From Struthio camelus (taxonomy: Eukaryota; Chordata; Aves; Struthioniformes; Struthionidae), in NCBI RefSeq assembly GCF_040807025.1, contig NC_090946.1, positions 5,250,001 through 5,314,000 of the forward strand: DNA of 64,000 nt, in the 5' to 3' direction. Made by a program: the position numbers and the translations under genes. Every line of letters starts with the position of its first letter. Positions within the stretch are counted from its first letter, which is position 1. Shown piece after piece: positions 41,901 through 56,900 of this stretch. Under the pieces are notes generated by a model, which had not been told where the DNA came from, did no database searches, and worked only from the letters and a program-made list of their open reading frames with translations.

Positions 41901-44900
41901 TGTACCTACTGCCTATAAAGATGAGGCGAGCAAAATTAAAGCTCCATCGCCAGCTCAGCTGCAATCTCTTTTTGTTCTCAAGTAGCCCTGCTGATTTCAG
42001 AAGGACTGCTCCTCCTGAGCCTGCTGCCAAGTCCTGGAGTAATTTTCCTGATATCCATTAGCAGGGGATAGTTACTGCACTAATAAATACAGCAGACAAA
42101 CCCAGGCAGAGCTTTGTGACTGAAAAGTAATGAATTCAGCTTAAAATCATATCTCGATTCCCCATTCCTGTCCATTCTTTCAGGAAAGGATGTAGGCAGG
42201 CACAGATAGGCACATTCTGGGATTCGGGCTTCCCAGACGCGAGCAGTTCATCTCTTTCACCTTGGTTCGTTGTGCTTCTGTCCTCACAGCAAACTCTGAA
42301 CTGCACTCTGGATGACATTGAAGTGTTCGTTGCCAGGCTTCAGAAGGCTGCAGAGGCATTCAAACAGCTCAACCAAAGGAAGAAAGGGAAGAAGAACAAG
42401 AAGAAAGGACCAGCAGGTATATTGCGTCAACTAGAACAAACGGGCAACATGGGGCAGGGATGAAGGTTAGGAGGAAACCTAAGCAGGCTCACACCCTAGC
42501 AAGGCCCGGTCAGTGCAGCAGCATGGCTATGGATCCAACAACAGATATACAGGAGGTCCTGCTGCTCCTTGGGAACCTATTTCAGAGCCTAGGGAAGCCT
42601 CCAGCACAGAGAGCGATCTTTTGGCTTTCATCTCTTGATTTTGAGTAGTTCTAGCCTCAGCATCTGTCACTGCTGTCTTGTGCATGCCAGCGAGATGAAC
42701 CTCTCCTGGAAAGGGATGTTCTAATGAAAGTGTCTTTCTCTCCACCTTTTTATAAAAGAGGGAGTACTGACTCTTCGAGCAAGACCCCCAAGCGAGGCTG
42801 AGTTCATCGACTGCTTCCAGAAAACCAAACTGGCTTTTAACCTCTTGGTAAGACATGGAGGGTATTTTGGTCCCACGCAGTGATAGGGCTGTTTCCCTAT
42901 ATATCACAGTCGCTAAACATTTAAAATGAAATTTGAACCAAAACCACTATCAAAGTGCAAAGGTGTGAATTCCAGATTTCTCTGCCATAAACAACCACAA
43001 AACAAACATTGTTTCAAGCTTGTGTAGGTTTCTCTGGTCAAGGTATTAAACTGAAAAGAAAGGCATAAAGTCTAAGTTCCAAAAATGCACAAACCTTCCT
43101 GCCTGCCTGTGCAAATACCTGCATCATGCTCCCATGCAACAGGTACTAAGACCCCTGTTTCACACTTTGTGCTGATGTGTATCAGCTCTGCCACCAAAAG
43201 GAGCTACCTTTTCCTCTCCATACCTTCCTTCTCTGTAGGACCAGCACAAGCTTTTGTGGCCCTGCATGGGACTGGGGATAGCATGCACGTTAAAACAAAC
43301 CAATTTCCTTTTGCATGCTAATTTTAAGCCAAATCAGTTCCCTTACTAGATTCACTTTGTGGCTGCAGAGATCTTAGTCCAGTCCAAACTGAGTGATGAC
43401 ACACAGGATGGGACTGAACAGCCAGGGGCCTGGCAATGCCAGGATCTCTTTTCAGATGCAGCTTTGACTTAAAGCATTTATGAAGCCATGACCCTAGAGA
43501 TCTAGGAACCATCATGCTCACTTTGCTGATAGCTCTGCCAAGGCTTACATAGACATCCCTACTGTTCATATGCAATTCTGTTTCTGCCCTTTAAAAATCT
43601 GGGTGATTTTGTGAGCGCTCTAGTTTTTGTTATCCCTCCAAGGCATAAAATTTAGGACTTAAGCGTATATATAAAAAAAGATAACTTACGTTCATGTCTG
43701 ATTCTGTCTACTGAGCAGCTGTAAAGCTGCCTCAGCCAGGGGCCTGGGAAGTCCCCAGTTATAACTGATCACACTGACCTCCTCCGTTGCCCTGAGATTT
43801 CTACCTCCTCCTCTGTTTCTCCTCTGCATTAAGAAGAGGATGAAGAGCAGGAGCACAAAGATGTTCCCAGTGCTGCCAATTCCACTTAATTAAGCATGCG
43901 AGCCCATCAGGCTAATGAGCCAGAAGGAAGTTCTGTCAATTCTGACCAAGCTTGCCCAGTGAACACAACCTAACAAGATCATTCCTGAGAAGTTATTAGT
44001 AAGGAAACCACAGATATTGTAAACAAGCCCAAGGCAGCCCAGAATTCCAAGCGCAGACCTTTTCTTTTAGAACAAATATTTGTACTTTTTTGCTCGCTCA
44101 GGACCAGAGCTGAGATTTGGAGGTGACAGCTCTGGCCAGCAATCTCTGCTGTCACACAAGAAACAGAGCAGGCACCCTGCTAAGGCTATGCCCTGCCTGC
44201 ACAGGGTGATGTAAAAGCTGCCCTGAGGAAGCAGCTGAAGATTTTCCAAGCAGAAAGAAATCCTGGCTGGGTTATTGCATCCTAGCCCTTTCTGGCTGCT
44301 CACACAGCCGAGATAAATACAGTAGAGCCAGCGCGGTCAGCCAAACCTTTAATCACATCCTATGTCTACACCGGAGCTAGCGGCGTCCTATCCAGTACTA
44401 GCCAACTTGGCCACCGCCAATAGTGTAACACAGTCGCAAGCAAGTATTACAGGCTGCGAATCTGCATCAGCCACATGTGAACTAACGTGTACAAAACTCA
44501 TTCATGTATCTGAGCTCTCTCTGCACTCAGGCCTTGGACTTTGCTGTCCATGTGTCCACAAACCCACCAAGAGCAGCTGTTTTCTGGGCAAGAGGCCAGG
44601 GGCAAGTAACAAGGAGGGTGGGGAATCCAGGCAGAGCAGCGCTGTCGTTTCTGCCCCTGGGACTTTTTCACGTGCTGTGCGCTCCTTCTGAAGTGCCACT
44701 TGGCTCAGTTGCCCTGTTGCCATCAATTATTTCACACTTTCCACTCCACATTAATGTTTAATCACTAGCATTTAAAATGACTAGGCCTTGTGTTTCGGTA
44801 GGGAAGGGGTCTATTTTCCATTGCAGCAATGTCAGGAGCGTGGGACGTGAGAAAAGAATAGAAAGGAAGCACAAACTCAAGCGGTTTCTCACCGCAGCTT

Positions 44901-47900
44901 AGCTGATTGCTGTTAATGAAATGCAATTCTTACTATAAAGTAATCCTATGTGTTTGCTCCTCCATTCCACCACAATCTACTCCAAATACCAAGTATTTCA
45001 CTGAACTGAGCAGCTCTAAGTACACTGCGCAGGCAAGATCTTGCTGAAGATTTTTCTCTGCAGCAATCTGCCAAGGGACCTGCAGAACATTCACTCTGTT
45101 GTGCTCATTCACGGGAACTGACGGGATTTTCAACTTTGCAAGAATCAGAAGCAATAGGCCTGGCCCTTCTTCACTAAGGCTTCCAGAATAAACCAAGGCT
45201 TTCAGTTTCCTCTCAAGGAATCAAGGTCTTGATTTTCACAGAGTAGACACTTACCCCTTCTAGAAGTCAAGGCCCTTGGGAACGGACATCAAATAGAAAT
45301 GATCTAGAACAGAATGAGCCCTACTCCCCAATCACTTAATCTTCTTCCCCGATTTGAAGTGCACTATTAAGAGTTTCCTTACTTTTCAGACTCTATTAAC
45401 TGTAGCCAGATATCACTCAACAACAATTCCTCCATGTCACGGAACAGAGGAGCCAAAAACAAGCTAGGATTAAATGAGGTTTCCTTTCTCTTTTCAGGCC
45501 AAACTGAGAAAGCACATCCAGAACCCAAGTGCTGCAGAGTTGGTGCATTTCCTATTTGGGCCGCTGGAACTGGTAAAACTTCTTCACAGGCCTTTTTATT
45601 TCTAGCGATGCTGATTACTGAATAGACAAGACAAGAGAATGAATTAGGTAAAAATTTCTGCACCTCAAGAGGAGTCATATTCTGCCATTACCCTGCAATG
45701 AAAAGCAGTAGGGATGAGTGATCTAACTATTTTTAAGGTAGTGTGTGGTCATTTTCTCTCCATGTGACACAGTTGCCACATTCTGCAGGGGATTAAACTC
45801 AGTGACGAAGGAGGTCTATGTTAATCTGTCATCCTAGGATTAGGGTATATAAGTGCAAGTAAGACATTACTAGCAGCCGAAAGGAATTTGACCTGCAGTA
45901 ACTACTGCTACATCTGCCATGGCAAAAATGCATGGGTCAGCACTGAGTTACAGCCAACTGCCAGATGCAAATGAAATCAGCAGGTTGGTGCATATTATGC
46001 AGTCCCCGTTGAGCCAACCCCCTAGTCAGACATAGCTTTCTACCCATATGACTTAGTCCTCTCAGGCTGGAGAGATTCATAGTTCAGTAAAGTCTATGGT
46101 TGAGTCCATGACCACAGTGGCTACTATTACAGCAGGGTAGAGAACATAACCAGCCCACCAAGCAAACTGTCTCAGGGAAACCCATCAGCTACTGCTTTTG
46201 CACTCATCATCAGCTAAATTATGCAGAATTGTTGGGAGACTGCTCAGAGCTGTCTAAAGCATCCACAGCAAAATCTAGAAACAACATTGGTGCTTCTAGG
46301 CTCACACTTGATTTCTAGCTTGAACTAAATGTACCAACACAAACCTTAGCAAATATGAGTTGTTTTGCCACATTAATAAAAACTCAGCGTGAACAACAGA
46401 GTGAGCACACTGTGGTTCCTATTTGGAATCAGCCTAGTCCCACCTGCAAGCAAACACGTCTCAATATTTGCAGGTAGGAAGCAGGTATCCCAACTGGAAA
46501 AAGAAGCCAGAGGTGATGCAGAAACACCAAGTGATTCCATTTTTCAACATGGCAGCTTGTGATATATCCTATCGCCAACAATGGCCACTTTTCAGTTCAG
46601 ACGTGGCCTTGACTCCAATGGAAAAATTCTTGTTTTCCTCTGAGCTGTCCACTCTTCTTCAAAGATTTAGGTTGGTGCTTCTTGAGACAACTGAGTTGAT
46701 TTAAGGATTACCTGCTGTTGACAGGAGTCATGCAATCCCTCGACTTGAAGGCTTGCCCTTTGACTGTTGTTTTATCTCTTGGAGAACTCAGTCAGATCAC
46801 AAAGTTGGCAGGGGAAATATGTGCCTTATTTTCTGTTTGCTTTTTCTTAACCAAAATTGCCTGTTGAATCAGGACAGTGAAAGGATAACAAAAAGATGCT
46901 GGGGGAGTACAGCATCCCTTTTAGGAAGCAGCAAACCATTCATTTAGTTCAACTGTTTCATGAAACCTCAGCCTTACATATGAAGGCACAGAAGGAGCTT
47001 TAGAACTGCTAGTCTAATATGAAGTGGGGTGGGTTTCAGAGGTACTCACCATAGAAGGTACATTGGCTTCCTTTGGAGTGGGCATGCACAGAGACTCCAA
47101 AAGATCAGAGCCACCTGATTTTTCTGTCTTTGATTTCTGTTCCTTTCTGTGTGCTGCTTTGATGTTTTGAACCCCTGCACAATCTCTCATATTTGTGTGC
47201 GTTTGTGTGTAATCCAGATTGTCAATAGCTGCGGTGGCCCCGAGCTTGCCAGGTCTGTCCTCAGTCCACTTCTTTCTAAAGATGCCACAGATTTCCTCAG
47301 AGGACACCTGACACCAAAAGAGATGAGCCTCTGGGACTCTTTGGGAGAGACATGGACCAGATCCAGGTAAGGACAGCACTGCCAGCTCACCAGGTTTCCC
47401 AAGCCCTTGAGAAAGACAGTAGGGATGCTCAGTTTTATAGCTATGTCAGAGGGTCAAGGATAAAGGAGGATGTGGGTCTGTTTCACCCTAACCCTACAAT
47501 TTTAGTGGTTGCTTACACCAGTTCAGGGCATAGCATTTCACATTCTCTTTGTCCTGGAGACCTTGCTTCTGCCTGACACAGAGTAATGGAGACTCTCAGA
47601 TCCATGCTCCATGTGACCCTCACTGTGTATTCCTGCTTCATGTCCTAGAGCTGAATGGCCTCGAGAAGCAAACGTCCCAAGCTACATTCCCAAATTCCGC
47701 AATGGCTGGGAACCACCCATGGAAGTCTTCCGTGGAGCTCCCTGGGAAATAGACATTGGACACTTGCAAGAAGAGGTTAGTCTTGTGCTCCCAGTCATCC
47801 TCTCTCTTCCTTTTCCCCTTCCTCCCTCTTTCTCAGAGTGAGAAACATCTTTTGCTGAAGTCCACGAAGCTTTACAAGCTCTAGAGCAAAACGCTTGAGG

Positions 47901-50900
47901 CCCTTGCTGGGTTTTATCAGGACAGATTGAGACGTCAGTTCTCTGATTTACCTGAGGGAATGCAATGAACTGCAGCGCAGGGCTCAACTCTGTTATTGGA
48001 GTGAAGTTCTAAACAATGGGGTATATTAGCATTAAAACAGAGGAGCAGAGATCTGGGCAGAGTCTGCTGCTTGGCCAGTACCCCAAGTGCATGGGATTTT
48101 GCTGCCAGTACCTAATCCCATAGCCTAATATGCAGCACAGGCACATGCAAATGGGATAGTCACTGTTGGGTTTCCCTTTCAACAAGTCAGCCTTAGTCCC
48201 TCCTAAAAGTGAGAGGCTCTGGCAAGGCAACATGGAGCTGTCAAATCAACCATAAAGGATGAGCAACCGTCAACTGTACCTGAGCTCAGCCTGCAGCTAT
48301 TTTCTCTAGCCTCTGGATTTCGCACCAGAGGAAAACAGCAGTATTCTAGGGAGAGCAAAGCTGTCAGGTTCTTCTGACATATCAAATTCTGCTCTGACCG
48401 TGCTACCATGTGCTACCATGGGGTTTGCGGTGGTGTTTGACAAGCAGTCAGCTCAAAACTCAGTTGGATCTGCTCACTCCAGTTAAATATGGAAAGAAAA
48501 TAAGGCCAAAAAAGGACAGCAATAATCCGCCTCAGCTCCTGAAAAACAGGAAACAATATCTAGCATAAAGTGAGCCTTTAATGAGGATGCTGATGGATAC
48601 TGATTTCCCTGAAGAACATTTTTTTCTTTGGTGGGTGCCTCATCTTGACCAAAAGCTTCCAGGCTGTGATTCATCTGCCATTATCACCTTTCTCACCTCT
48701 GACAGAGTTTTCCCTTTCCCTGCTAATACTGACTCCATTTTACCTTTCCAGCTATCATCAGCCAATGGATATCCTTACCGTAACTCCTCACTCAAGTGTG
48801 GCCAGCCAGCTGATCAGACGCAAGCTGTGGATGCCTTCAAGCAGAACGTAACTCAACATGTAAATAGGTAAATATCAGCACCACCCTGGAAAGTGCTGCC
48901 TTGGCTCCCAAATGGTAATCTCAAGAGCACCCACCACAACATATCATGACACCAAGATGTTTTGGCCTTTAGATAACTCTCTGCTATTATTAATTCAGAC
49001 TTGTTAATGAGACCAAGAGAACTCAAAGATCCAACAAGCAATTATCCATGTAAACACCATCTGCTATTTAATCACCAGCAGGTCTGCAAGGAAATAGGTT
49101 GCATGTGTTTTCCACCACAAGAGGTAAAAGTATTGACTGATTTCATTAGTCCACCAGCATGTTTTGTTTCCTAATGTCAGTCCACCAAATTAATATTAAG
49201 TATCACGTGCAAAAGACAGCATGCTGCACTCTTTGTACACTGACCATTTAGAGAAGTTAATAGCTCTCCCTTCAGCCTGAAGCCACAATAATTTGCGTGC
49301 AAGGAACCTGTTTATGAGGAAGAATCCATACTAAGGCACGAGCATATGGAAGTTTTCTGCCGTTGAAAAATTTAGTGCTTGGAAAGAACAATTTGATCTC
49401 AGCAGCATTGCATGGAAAACATTTTAACTGAGGAAATGTTGTTTTGTTTCACTGGAGGCAGAAGTTCTTCCTTTTGCTTTTGGTCACAACCAAAAGGAAA
49501 AATATTTACTAGAGGCTGTACAAAATGATAATTTGTTTCCAGTCTTGGGATTGACTTCAGACAACTCTTCTTAATGAGATAAACCCAAAAAAGGGAAAAA
49601 ACCCTCCTCTCCTTTCCTCCAAAGTATTGGAAAGCTCAGCTCCCAAACCAGCACCAAGTGGGTGAAGACCAGGCCTTCCCTTTGCCTCAGACTTTTTCCA
49701 TAATATGCCTCTCACAATTTAACCAAGCACTGTGCCCTGCTGTTTTCTATCACCAGTTACTCAATGGTAAAAAATCTTCATGAAATTATTATTTGTTCAA
49801 AATTTAGGGGTTTGTCATTTGTTTGTTTGTTTTGACATGGGCTTATGCCGTTCAATTTTTCAACAATTTTTCAACAAACTCTTCCCAAATTACAAATGAA
49901 TTCTCAGCCATACTTATCTGGCTTTGCATTATTTGACTTATGTTGCGAACTGTCTTCTGTTTTGCCCAAGCACAAGTCTAGATTACCCTACAGGTTCACG
50001 AAATCATTTAATACTAGAAGTCCAGACCCAGCAAAATACTTAATCCTGCACAGCTCTAGATTTCAAGCTTCAAGCCAGACTAGTCTCTCATGGTTTTATG
50101 TTCTATTCTAAAAGCTTTATGAGCTCTACTACTATTACCCAAAGTTCAGTTTCATAGCAATGTACTTCATACCCATTTAAGTCAGCAAAATAATTCACCC
50201 CATCAAAGGTTCTGCTGGGACCATAAAATGCTACAGAGACAGTCTGCTGAGCGGGGAGAGAATTATAGTAACAAATTCTGTTTTCCAGTTCCATCTTCCT
50301 CAATGAAGCTATGAAAAGTGAGGAAAAGTTAGTTTACAGGGGAATGTTTAAGTCCATCTTAAACGACTGAGAGACAAATGCACTTAAACAAACATGTTCA
50401 TCTGTTAGTCTCAGCACAGAAAAACTGTAAAAATTAGCACTGAGTCCTGGAATACAAATTAGCAGCGTGCTATTTCGCAAAGGTGACTGTTTCCCTGAAG
50501 CACTACCCAGTCTAACTACAGTGTGGACCTGCTGAAGAGTAGATGAGCATCTCTCTTTTTCCTGGGATGACTGTCATTGATTTCGGGTGGGCAGAGCTAT
50601 TTGAGTTGGTGGAGGGGGGAATTTCAAGTTATAAAGCAATTCTTTTTACTACAGAATATAGTTTATTGATGTGACAAAAACTTATGATAGTCACAATTCT
50701 GACAGAGATCTCTTTCCAAAAGAAAAACAAGGAGTTAAAAGAACAAAAAAGAATTGAGCCAAAGGGTTTCACTGGCTTTTTGTTTCTCTGGCTTCACCTT
50801 TCACCTATCATTCAGACTGTCAACAACAGCTTTTCCTTATGAATAACATTTAAGAAAAAAAAAAATTGAAGTCAATGGTGCTGAAGCAGGTACTGAAATT

Positions 50901-53900
50901 GAGAATGGGCTTAGATGTCTTCTTCAGTTCAGACCAGACTTGAGCCAAGTCTGCCTGGATGTTTGCCAAGATCACAGTCCTGGGATAGCTGTATCTCGTG
51001 GTATACTCATGCATTTTTCAGGGTACTTTAAACTAGTTCTCTAACCAAAAGACACAATATTAACAAAAATACCCATGCATCAGTATTATTATTTGCACCA
51101 CGGCTTTTGGCTGCAGAGAAGTGTCATGAAAGCCCCAAGCAATAACCAGCAAAGGTCTCTCATGTAAAATCTAGGTGTGCACAAAGTACTCCTTAGCTTT
51201 AAACTCCTTCAGCCTTCACTCCTTTTTTCATGAGTCATTTACCTTCTGGAAGGCTCAAAATAAATGATTTCTACCTAACACAGGCATTCCTCCCTCTCCC
51301 TGCCTTCAGGGCATTGCTGGGTAAGGCCAACACTCCCTTTCTTGACTGGCAGATTTAATCTGCCTGCAAGTTTGCTCCAATCTCTCCCCAGCTACAGATT
51401 TGAATACTTACATATTGCATGTGGCTGCAAATAGACCAAGAGCTGTCCCAAATCAAGCAAACTAAAGACAATGCTACAGTTATGGGCACGATATAAAACC
51501 AGTAGACCAGTGGTTTCAACCTTCTTCAGACCATCAAAAGCTATCTAATGAAGACAGTAAAATGAACTGAAACCTAAACATGATGGGCTTACTTTTTAAA
51601 TTTAAGTTTTAAAGATGCCTTAGCAGATAGATGAGGGTCCACAAATTATAAATCTGAAGTCACTGATTGAAACCAAGAACTCAGGAATGAGCAAACGTAA
51701 TGATAAATACCGTAGTCATTAGCAGCATGGCAACCACTGCTTCACTGAGTTACACCAGCCTTGACATAAATTGGTGTAGCTCTACTAGAAGAGTATCTGG
51801 CCTCCTGTTGCTATGCCTGCTATAAATATAGGCACCAAAAACAAACAAACAAGAAAACAAAACAGATTTCCAGTCATTTCTACTTGTGCTCATTTTTGAC
51901 ATCTGACAGCAGCCCTCTCCCTCAGCTTCAGAGCCTGCTTATCCCCTGCTTTCGCACACGGGGCAGTTTCCCAGCTATTAGGACATGAGTGTTTCACATT
52001 TATTTTTCACAAGGGGTGGAATAAGAGCATTTTATTTGTGCTGTGCCAGTCTCCCCAGTCTTTGCGGCAGCAAAGAAGCTACTGATGGGGAAAACTGTCT
52101 TTTGCCCCACTCCACAGGCAGCAGCCTCACAGTCGCGCAAAAAGGCCACTGTCCGAAGAGCCTTTTTTTTTTTAAATAGAGTGTTTTATTAAAACAAGGG
52201 ATTAAAATCTGCTGCAAAACAGAGGAGCAAGAGAGCACTGCCTCCCTCTAGCACAAGCATAAAACCAGCTTTCTACCTGAACCTGTACACAGTTACCACC
52301 ACTTTTCTTTTGCCAGTGGACCTATACTGCCCTAGCTATTAGAGGGGCCTCCACTATAACTCTTTTTTTTTTCTCTCTTGAAGGAATTTTGAGGCACAGG
52401 GAATGGTCCCACCGAAGAGATATGCCAAAATCCGCTACGACTTCACTGCGCGAAATGCCAATGAACTCTCAGTGCTTAAGGATGAAATCCTGGAGGTAAG
52501 TGAAGGTGCTCAGGACCTGCCCTTCTCCCCTTTCTAAGAAAAGGAGAGAGATCTCAAGCCGGGCAAGTGCCAGCTCATTTTCGCTTGGTATTTTCTGAGC
52601 GGCAGCAGGAAGCTTTGTTCACATCTAAAGCTTTAAGCCTGAGCTGGAGCATGCTGACTGCATGCTTCAGGTCATATGCTCAGCTGAAATGTGTCGGTCA
52701 TACCTTTTCTTAAGTAACAACAAGGAGGAAGGGAAAATATCACTGTGGCACACTGCTCACCCACTTACCGGACCTATGTTCACTGTTACCAAAAAAAAAA
52801 AAAAAGAGGGGGAGTTATTTTCTAGGAAAACACCCTTTTTCTTAACCTCTCTATTACTGCAACACTGTTGGTGGCTGGCTAATGTAGGACCCAACTCGGG
52901 TCTACCCACTAGCCATGACAGACATATGACTTGAGGCAAAGACTTCTGCTCAGCATGTAGCTAGGATAAGAAAAGTGTGTGGCACCTTGCTAGCAAAGTT
53001 CAACCTGGATAAACTGATTTATTTCCAAAGCAGAATTTCTGGGGCATAGATCTATCCAAAGCTAAACAGACATAAACATCAAGGCAGTGCAGCAATCCTG
53101 GCACACGGAGAAGTTTTCTCACCATACAGTGATTTGCTAAAAGCATAGTTCTCAGTTCAAATAAGCCTGCCAAAAGGAGCAAGGGGTAGAGTGCCATAGC
53201 CGATATCTCAGCGATGGGGCTCCCTCCTTGCCACATCACGGTTATGATGTGATTATGCTATGTTATGATTATATTTTGTGTGACGATGGGACATACTGTG
53301 ATCATGTTATATGACAGTCCTGTAGCTAGGCTTTTTTTTTTTCCCTCATCTCTGGCAGGAATTACTTTTGATGTTTTTTAATGCAAAAAGAAAAAGCCCA
53401 CTCAATCACTAAGGAAAAAGAGAGAGAAACAGGCAAATTGAGTAGGAACTACGAGTTTGTCCACACCCTAGATCAATTCTTTCCCCAGAGGTGCTCTCCT
53501 ATAGGCCATTATGATACGGTTTTGATGGTTTTCAGGAAATACTTCAGTCCTGAATTGGAAATAGTGCAACGTAGATCTGTTTGCCAGTTTCTGGCCTCTA
53601 TAATGTTATCCTGACAACTTCGCATTACTGTGTGTTTTCCTTCCACTATACACCGTTCTCTATGCCATGAATCCAATGTTCTCACTAGCAAAGGTATTTT
53701 TCTCCTTTTCTCAGGTGTTGGAAGATAATAAGCAGTGGTGGAAGCTGCTCAACCGGAGTGGGCAGGCTGGTTATGTCCCTTATAACATCCTGGATGTGGT
53801 GAAACTGGAAGAGCTCGAACAGGTCTATAGTCAGGTGATATTTAACTGGTAATTGGCTGCAGGGAATAATCAGCCACTGAGAATAATGTTGTAATTAGAC

Positions 53901-56900
53901 CTCCTTGGATTCCTTAGGACACTGCGCACAGGTCTACCTGAGCCGGACTTCCCTCACGAGTAAATGAATGAGAGTCCTGGAGGTTCTCGAGTCTCCTATG
54001 CAAAAACTCTCACATTTTACCACCAGCTTACCTTCTCCCTCCCCAAACCAGGCATACTGATCCCATCTGCCCAACAGGCTCACATTTCTTTCCCTCTCTG
54101 CAATGCTAAGCACACTGCCCATCGCCAAGGGCGCCTGGCAAGCAGAGTTATGGAGCAGGTGAGGGTAGAGGTCCTGTGCTGTAGATAGCAGCCTGCTACC
54201 TAGCTCAAAGCAACACCCACCCCGAGCCTAGCACCATGACCTGGCATCCCAATAGAAAAGGTCTCCTGTTGAGGTTTCATGTTACTGAACATCTGCTGGC
54301 CCCACTGGCTTGAAATAGTTCCACCTTTTGCCTCTCCAAACCCACATGTTTCTCAGCTTATGGTTTACCATCTCCTCTTGTGAAACCCTGCTGCTTTCAG
54401 GGCTCTGCTGTGAACAGGATGTAGCTGCAAAAGTAGCATTTTTTGCTGGGGATTAAATTAAAAACAAACAGTTCTCTCATCCAGTTCAGTTCAGCACCAG
54501 GAGATATCACAGGGGTAGGAACAGGTTATTGGAGTGGAGGTAGGTGGAAATACCATCTAAGTGACTGTTAACTGAGTATTGCTCTCAAGCACCTTGTATT
54601 GCTAAAAATGTGGAGGTAGAAAAATGTAATTGCCCTAAGGAAGCACAGAATTGCTTCCCACTTTGGTATTTCACAGCTTGGGCAAAGGACAAAGTGCCCC
54701 AGCAGACCTCTAGAAAAAAGCCCTTTTTAGTCTAATCAAGAAAACGTGAAAAAACACTCTCCATAACAGCTCTGAGCATTTGGCAATGCACTCTGCACCC
54801 AGTTACTAGAAGACTGAAGTTTTAGCTTCAAACAGCATTTCTGTTCTTCTCTCTTTATATGAAAATATTTTGCTTCCTGTGCTCTCCATCTTTAGGGAAG
54901 TCCGGTGAGCAGTAATGTTTGCACAACAAAAGGCCACAGGGCTGAGTCATGCTTGCACTGAACTGTGAGAGCCCATCATCACAGCAGTACTAATTGGGTA
55001 TAAAGCACCATGCCTCTCCACGTAGTGAGCATTGCACAGGCTTCCCAAGGGTATAAATCCTTCATGAAGCAATAGGCTTTGGTTCAGTTTGTATCCCTAC
55101 TTATGAGCTCCCCAGAGGGAACTTGTTCCACGCAGCTCCACCTGAGTGTACATGAACCTCAGTTGAGTGCTGCCAGATCACCACAGGGAAGACAAGACAG
55201 TTTATCCCTCTGTGTTTCTGGGAGGGAAGCAAAAAATTTGAGCAAGTGGGGAAAAAAAAAACCTTACATGTTTTTTCTTTCTTTCTTATCATCTAGTCTA
55301 ATCAGAGGTTCAAAGGCGATCTGAGCCCCAGAGGATACGGACCATCCAGCCCAACTCACAAGCTACCTGCCAGCTATGCTGGTGACAAATGGGGAAGTGA
55401 AATGTTAGCACGCAACTCTCCCCAGGATGCCAAAGAACGTATGTTTCCCGTATCGCGTTCCTAGCATCAGGGCACCTCTTACACCAGATAGAGTGACCTC
55501 GGGCAGCCAGAGGGCTTGGTACCACGGTTTTGCGTTTCAGGACTTACTTGAGAAGTTTCTGTGAGCGCATACCTTTGCTTGCTACCTCTCCAAGAGGTTT
55601 TATTTCTCTCTCTTTACTTTTACAGTAATGGTATATCTGCTATTTTGGTTGCTGCGTGCATGTATCCAGACCTACCTGTCCAAGTGCATGCTCACTCACA
55701 TAAGGCGCTGCACCAGGAGTGCTCAGCACCTTTTAAATAATGATAAGCAATAGACTACCAGTGATTTTAGAGGAGATGTACAAAGACCAGGCCCCAAGAT
55801 TTTAAAAAAGTATCTTAGGAAGGGGCATGGGAACACAACACAGGCATCCCAGCTATTGCACAAACAAATATGATGGACACACAAAAAATTACATTAGCTT
55901 AAAAAACAATGGAGGAGTGGAGCTTTTCGAGCAAGGTTAGAATCATTTTATTCCCTGTAAAAGAACAGGGATGGGTACCCAGGAACTGAGCAAGGCCTAG
56001 TTTCGGTCAGGGCAGGATGTCTCCAGTGCAGATACCTTGAGAGACTGTTAAGGAGCTGACTTATGAGAGGTCCTTCACGTGGTCTGTTCCCCTTGGGATG
56101 GCAAAGCCACACAGGGCTCCTTCTCCAAGAAAAGACCAGGCAGTACAGCAGCCAACAGAGCAATCCTTAAGAGTTCACTGGCTCACAGTATGCACCGTCA
56201 GGTGGCTTGAGACAAGGAGGGTAAAAAGGTGATTTAATGTCACCTTAACCCTCCTTCCACCTTAACCTTCCTCCTCTTCCTACTTCTACCGAGTGCCCTG
56301 CTGCAACCAAGGGTCTTTAGGACACTAAAAGTAATCTAGTACCACTGGCACATAAATCATCACTGCTCACGTCCTTCATCCCACCCTGGATACGCTTTCA
56401 GCAAGCTGTCCCCCAAAGGCCACCGTTCCCTCTTCAGCTCCTGCAGACTCCTTGAAGCAGGAGCCCTTTTGGGATAATGGAGAGCTCCGTAATATAAGCA
56501 TCACGGTCACGGATCTATTAATAGCACTGCGTTATTCCACACAGTCTTCAGGAGTTTCACGGAAAAAATGATACTGGGTGATGTATCATCAAAGTCTTAT
56601 GCTGTTCCCTTTCCAGTTCATGCTTCCTGCCACTTCTATTTACCTGCACAGCAAAAGCTAGAGCTCTGAGGATTTGGATCAGCAAATTATGTATTAGAAG
56701 TAGCAGTGAGTACTGAAAAGTAGAGGGAGCAGGGCTACAGCCTAAAAAAAAAAGCACAGATTGTAGGTGCTCCCAGACTCCATTTTCTGCTGGTGGAGAA
56801 AGCAAAGAGGCAGTAGGAAGAATATAAATGGCAAAATAGGGGTATGGGAGAATAGGAACCCATTCTCAAAAATAGACAGTCAGGCTTCCCTCATATTTGC

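Larger units (their letters stand above)
36075..42758 (+). other. EPS8L2 introns 4 to 9 (between coding exons 4 and 10)
   Basis: The introns are 36075-37012, 37163-37897, 37978-38956, 39097-41703, 41784-42289 and 42417-42758. They contain a MIR-like fossil on the minus strand near 36525-36660 and an 11-bp-arm inverted repeat at 36767-36790. I see no other gene or repeat array. Confidence 0.75.
42848..48751 (+). other. EPS8L2 introns 10 to 13 (between coding exons 10 and 14)
   Basis: The introns are 42848-45497, 45573-47217, 47367-47648 and 47776-48751. A 10-bp direct duplication, TGCTACCATG twice, lies at 48401-48420. Nothing else notable was seen. Confidence 0.75.

Noticed and set aside
47649..47652. 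Alternative acceptor two bases downstream for coding exon 13
   Set aside because: Using it puts a TGA stop in frame directly after the junction, so the AG at 47647-47648 is the right one.
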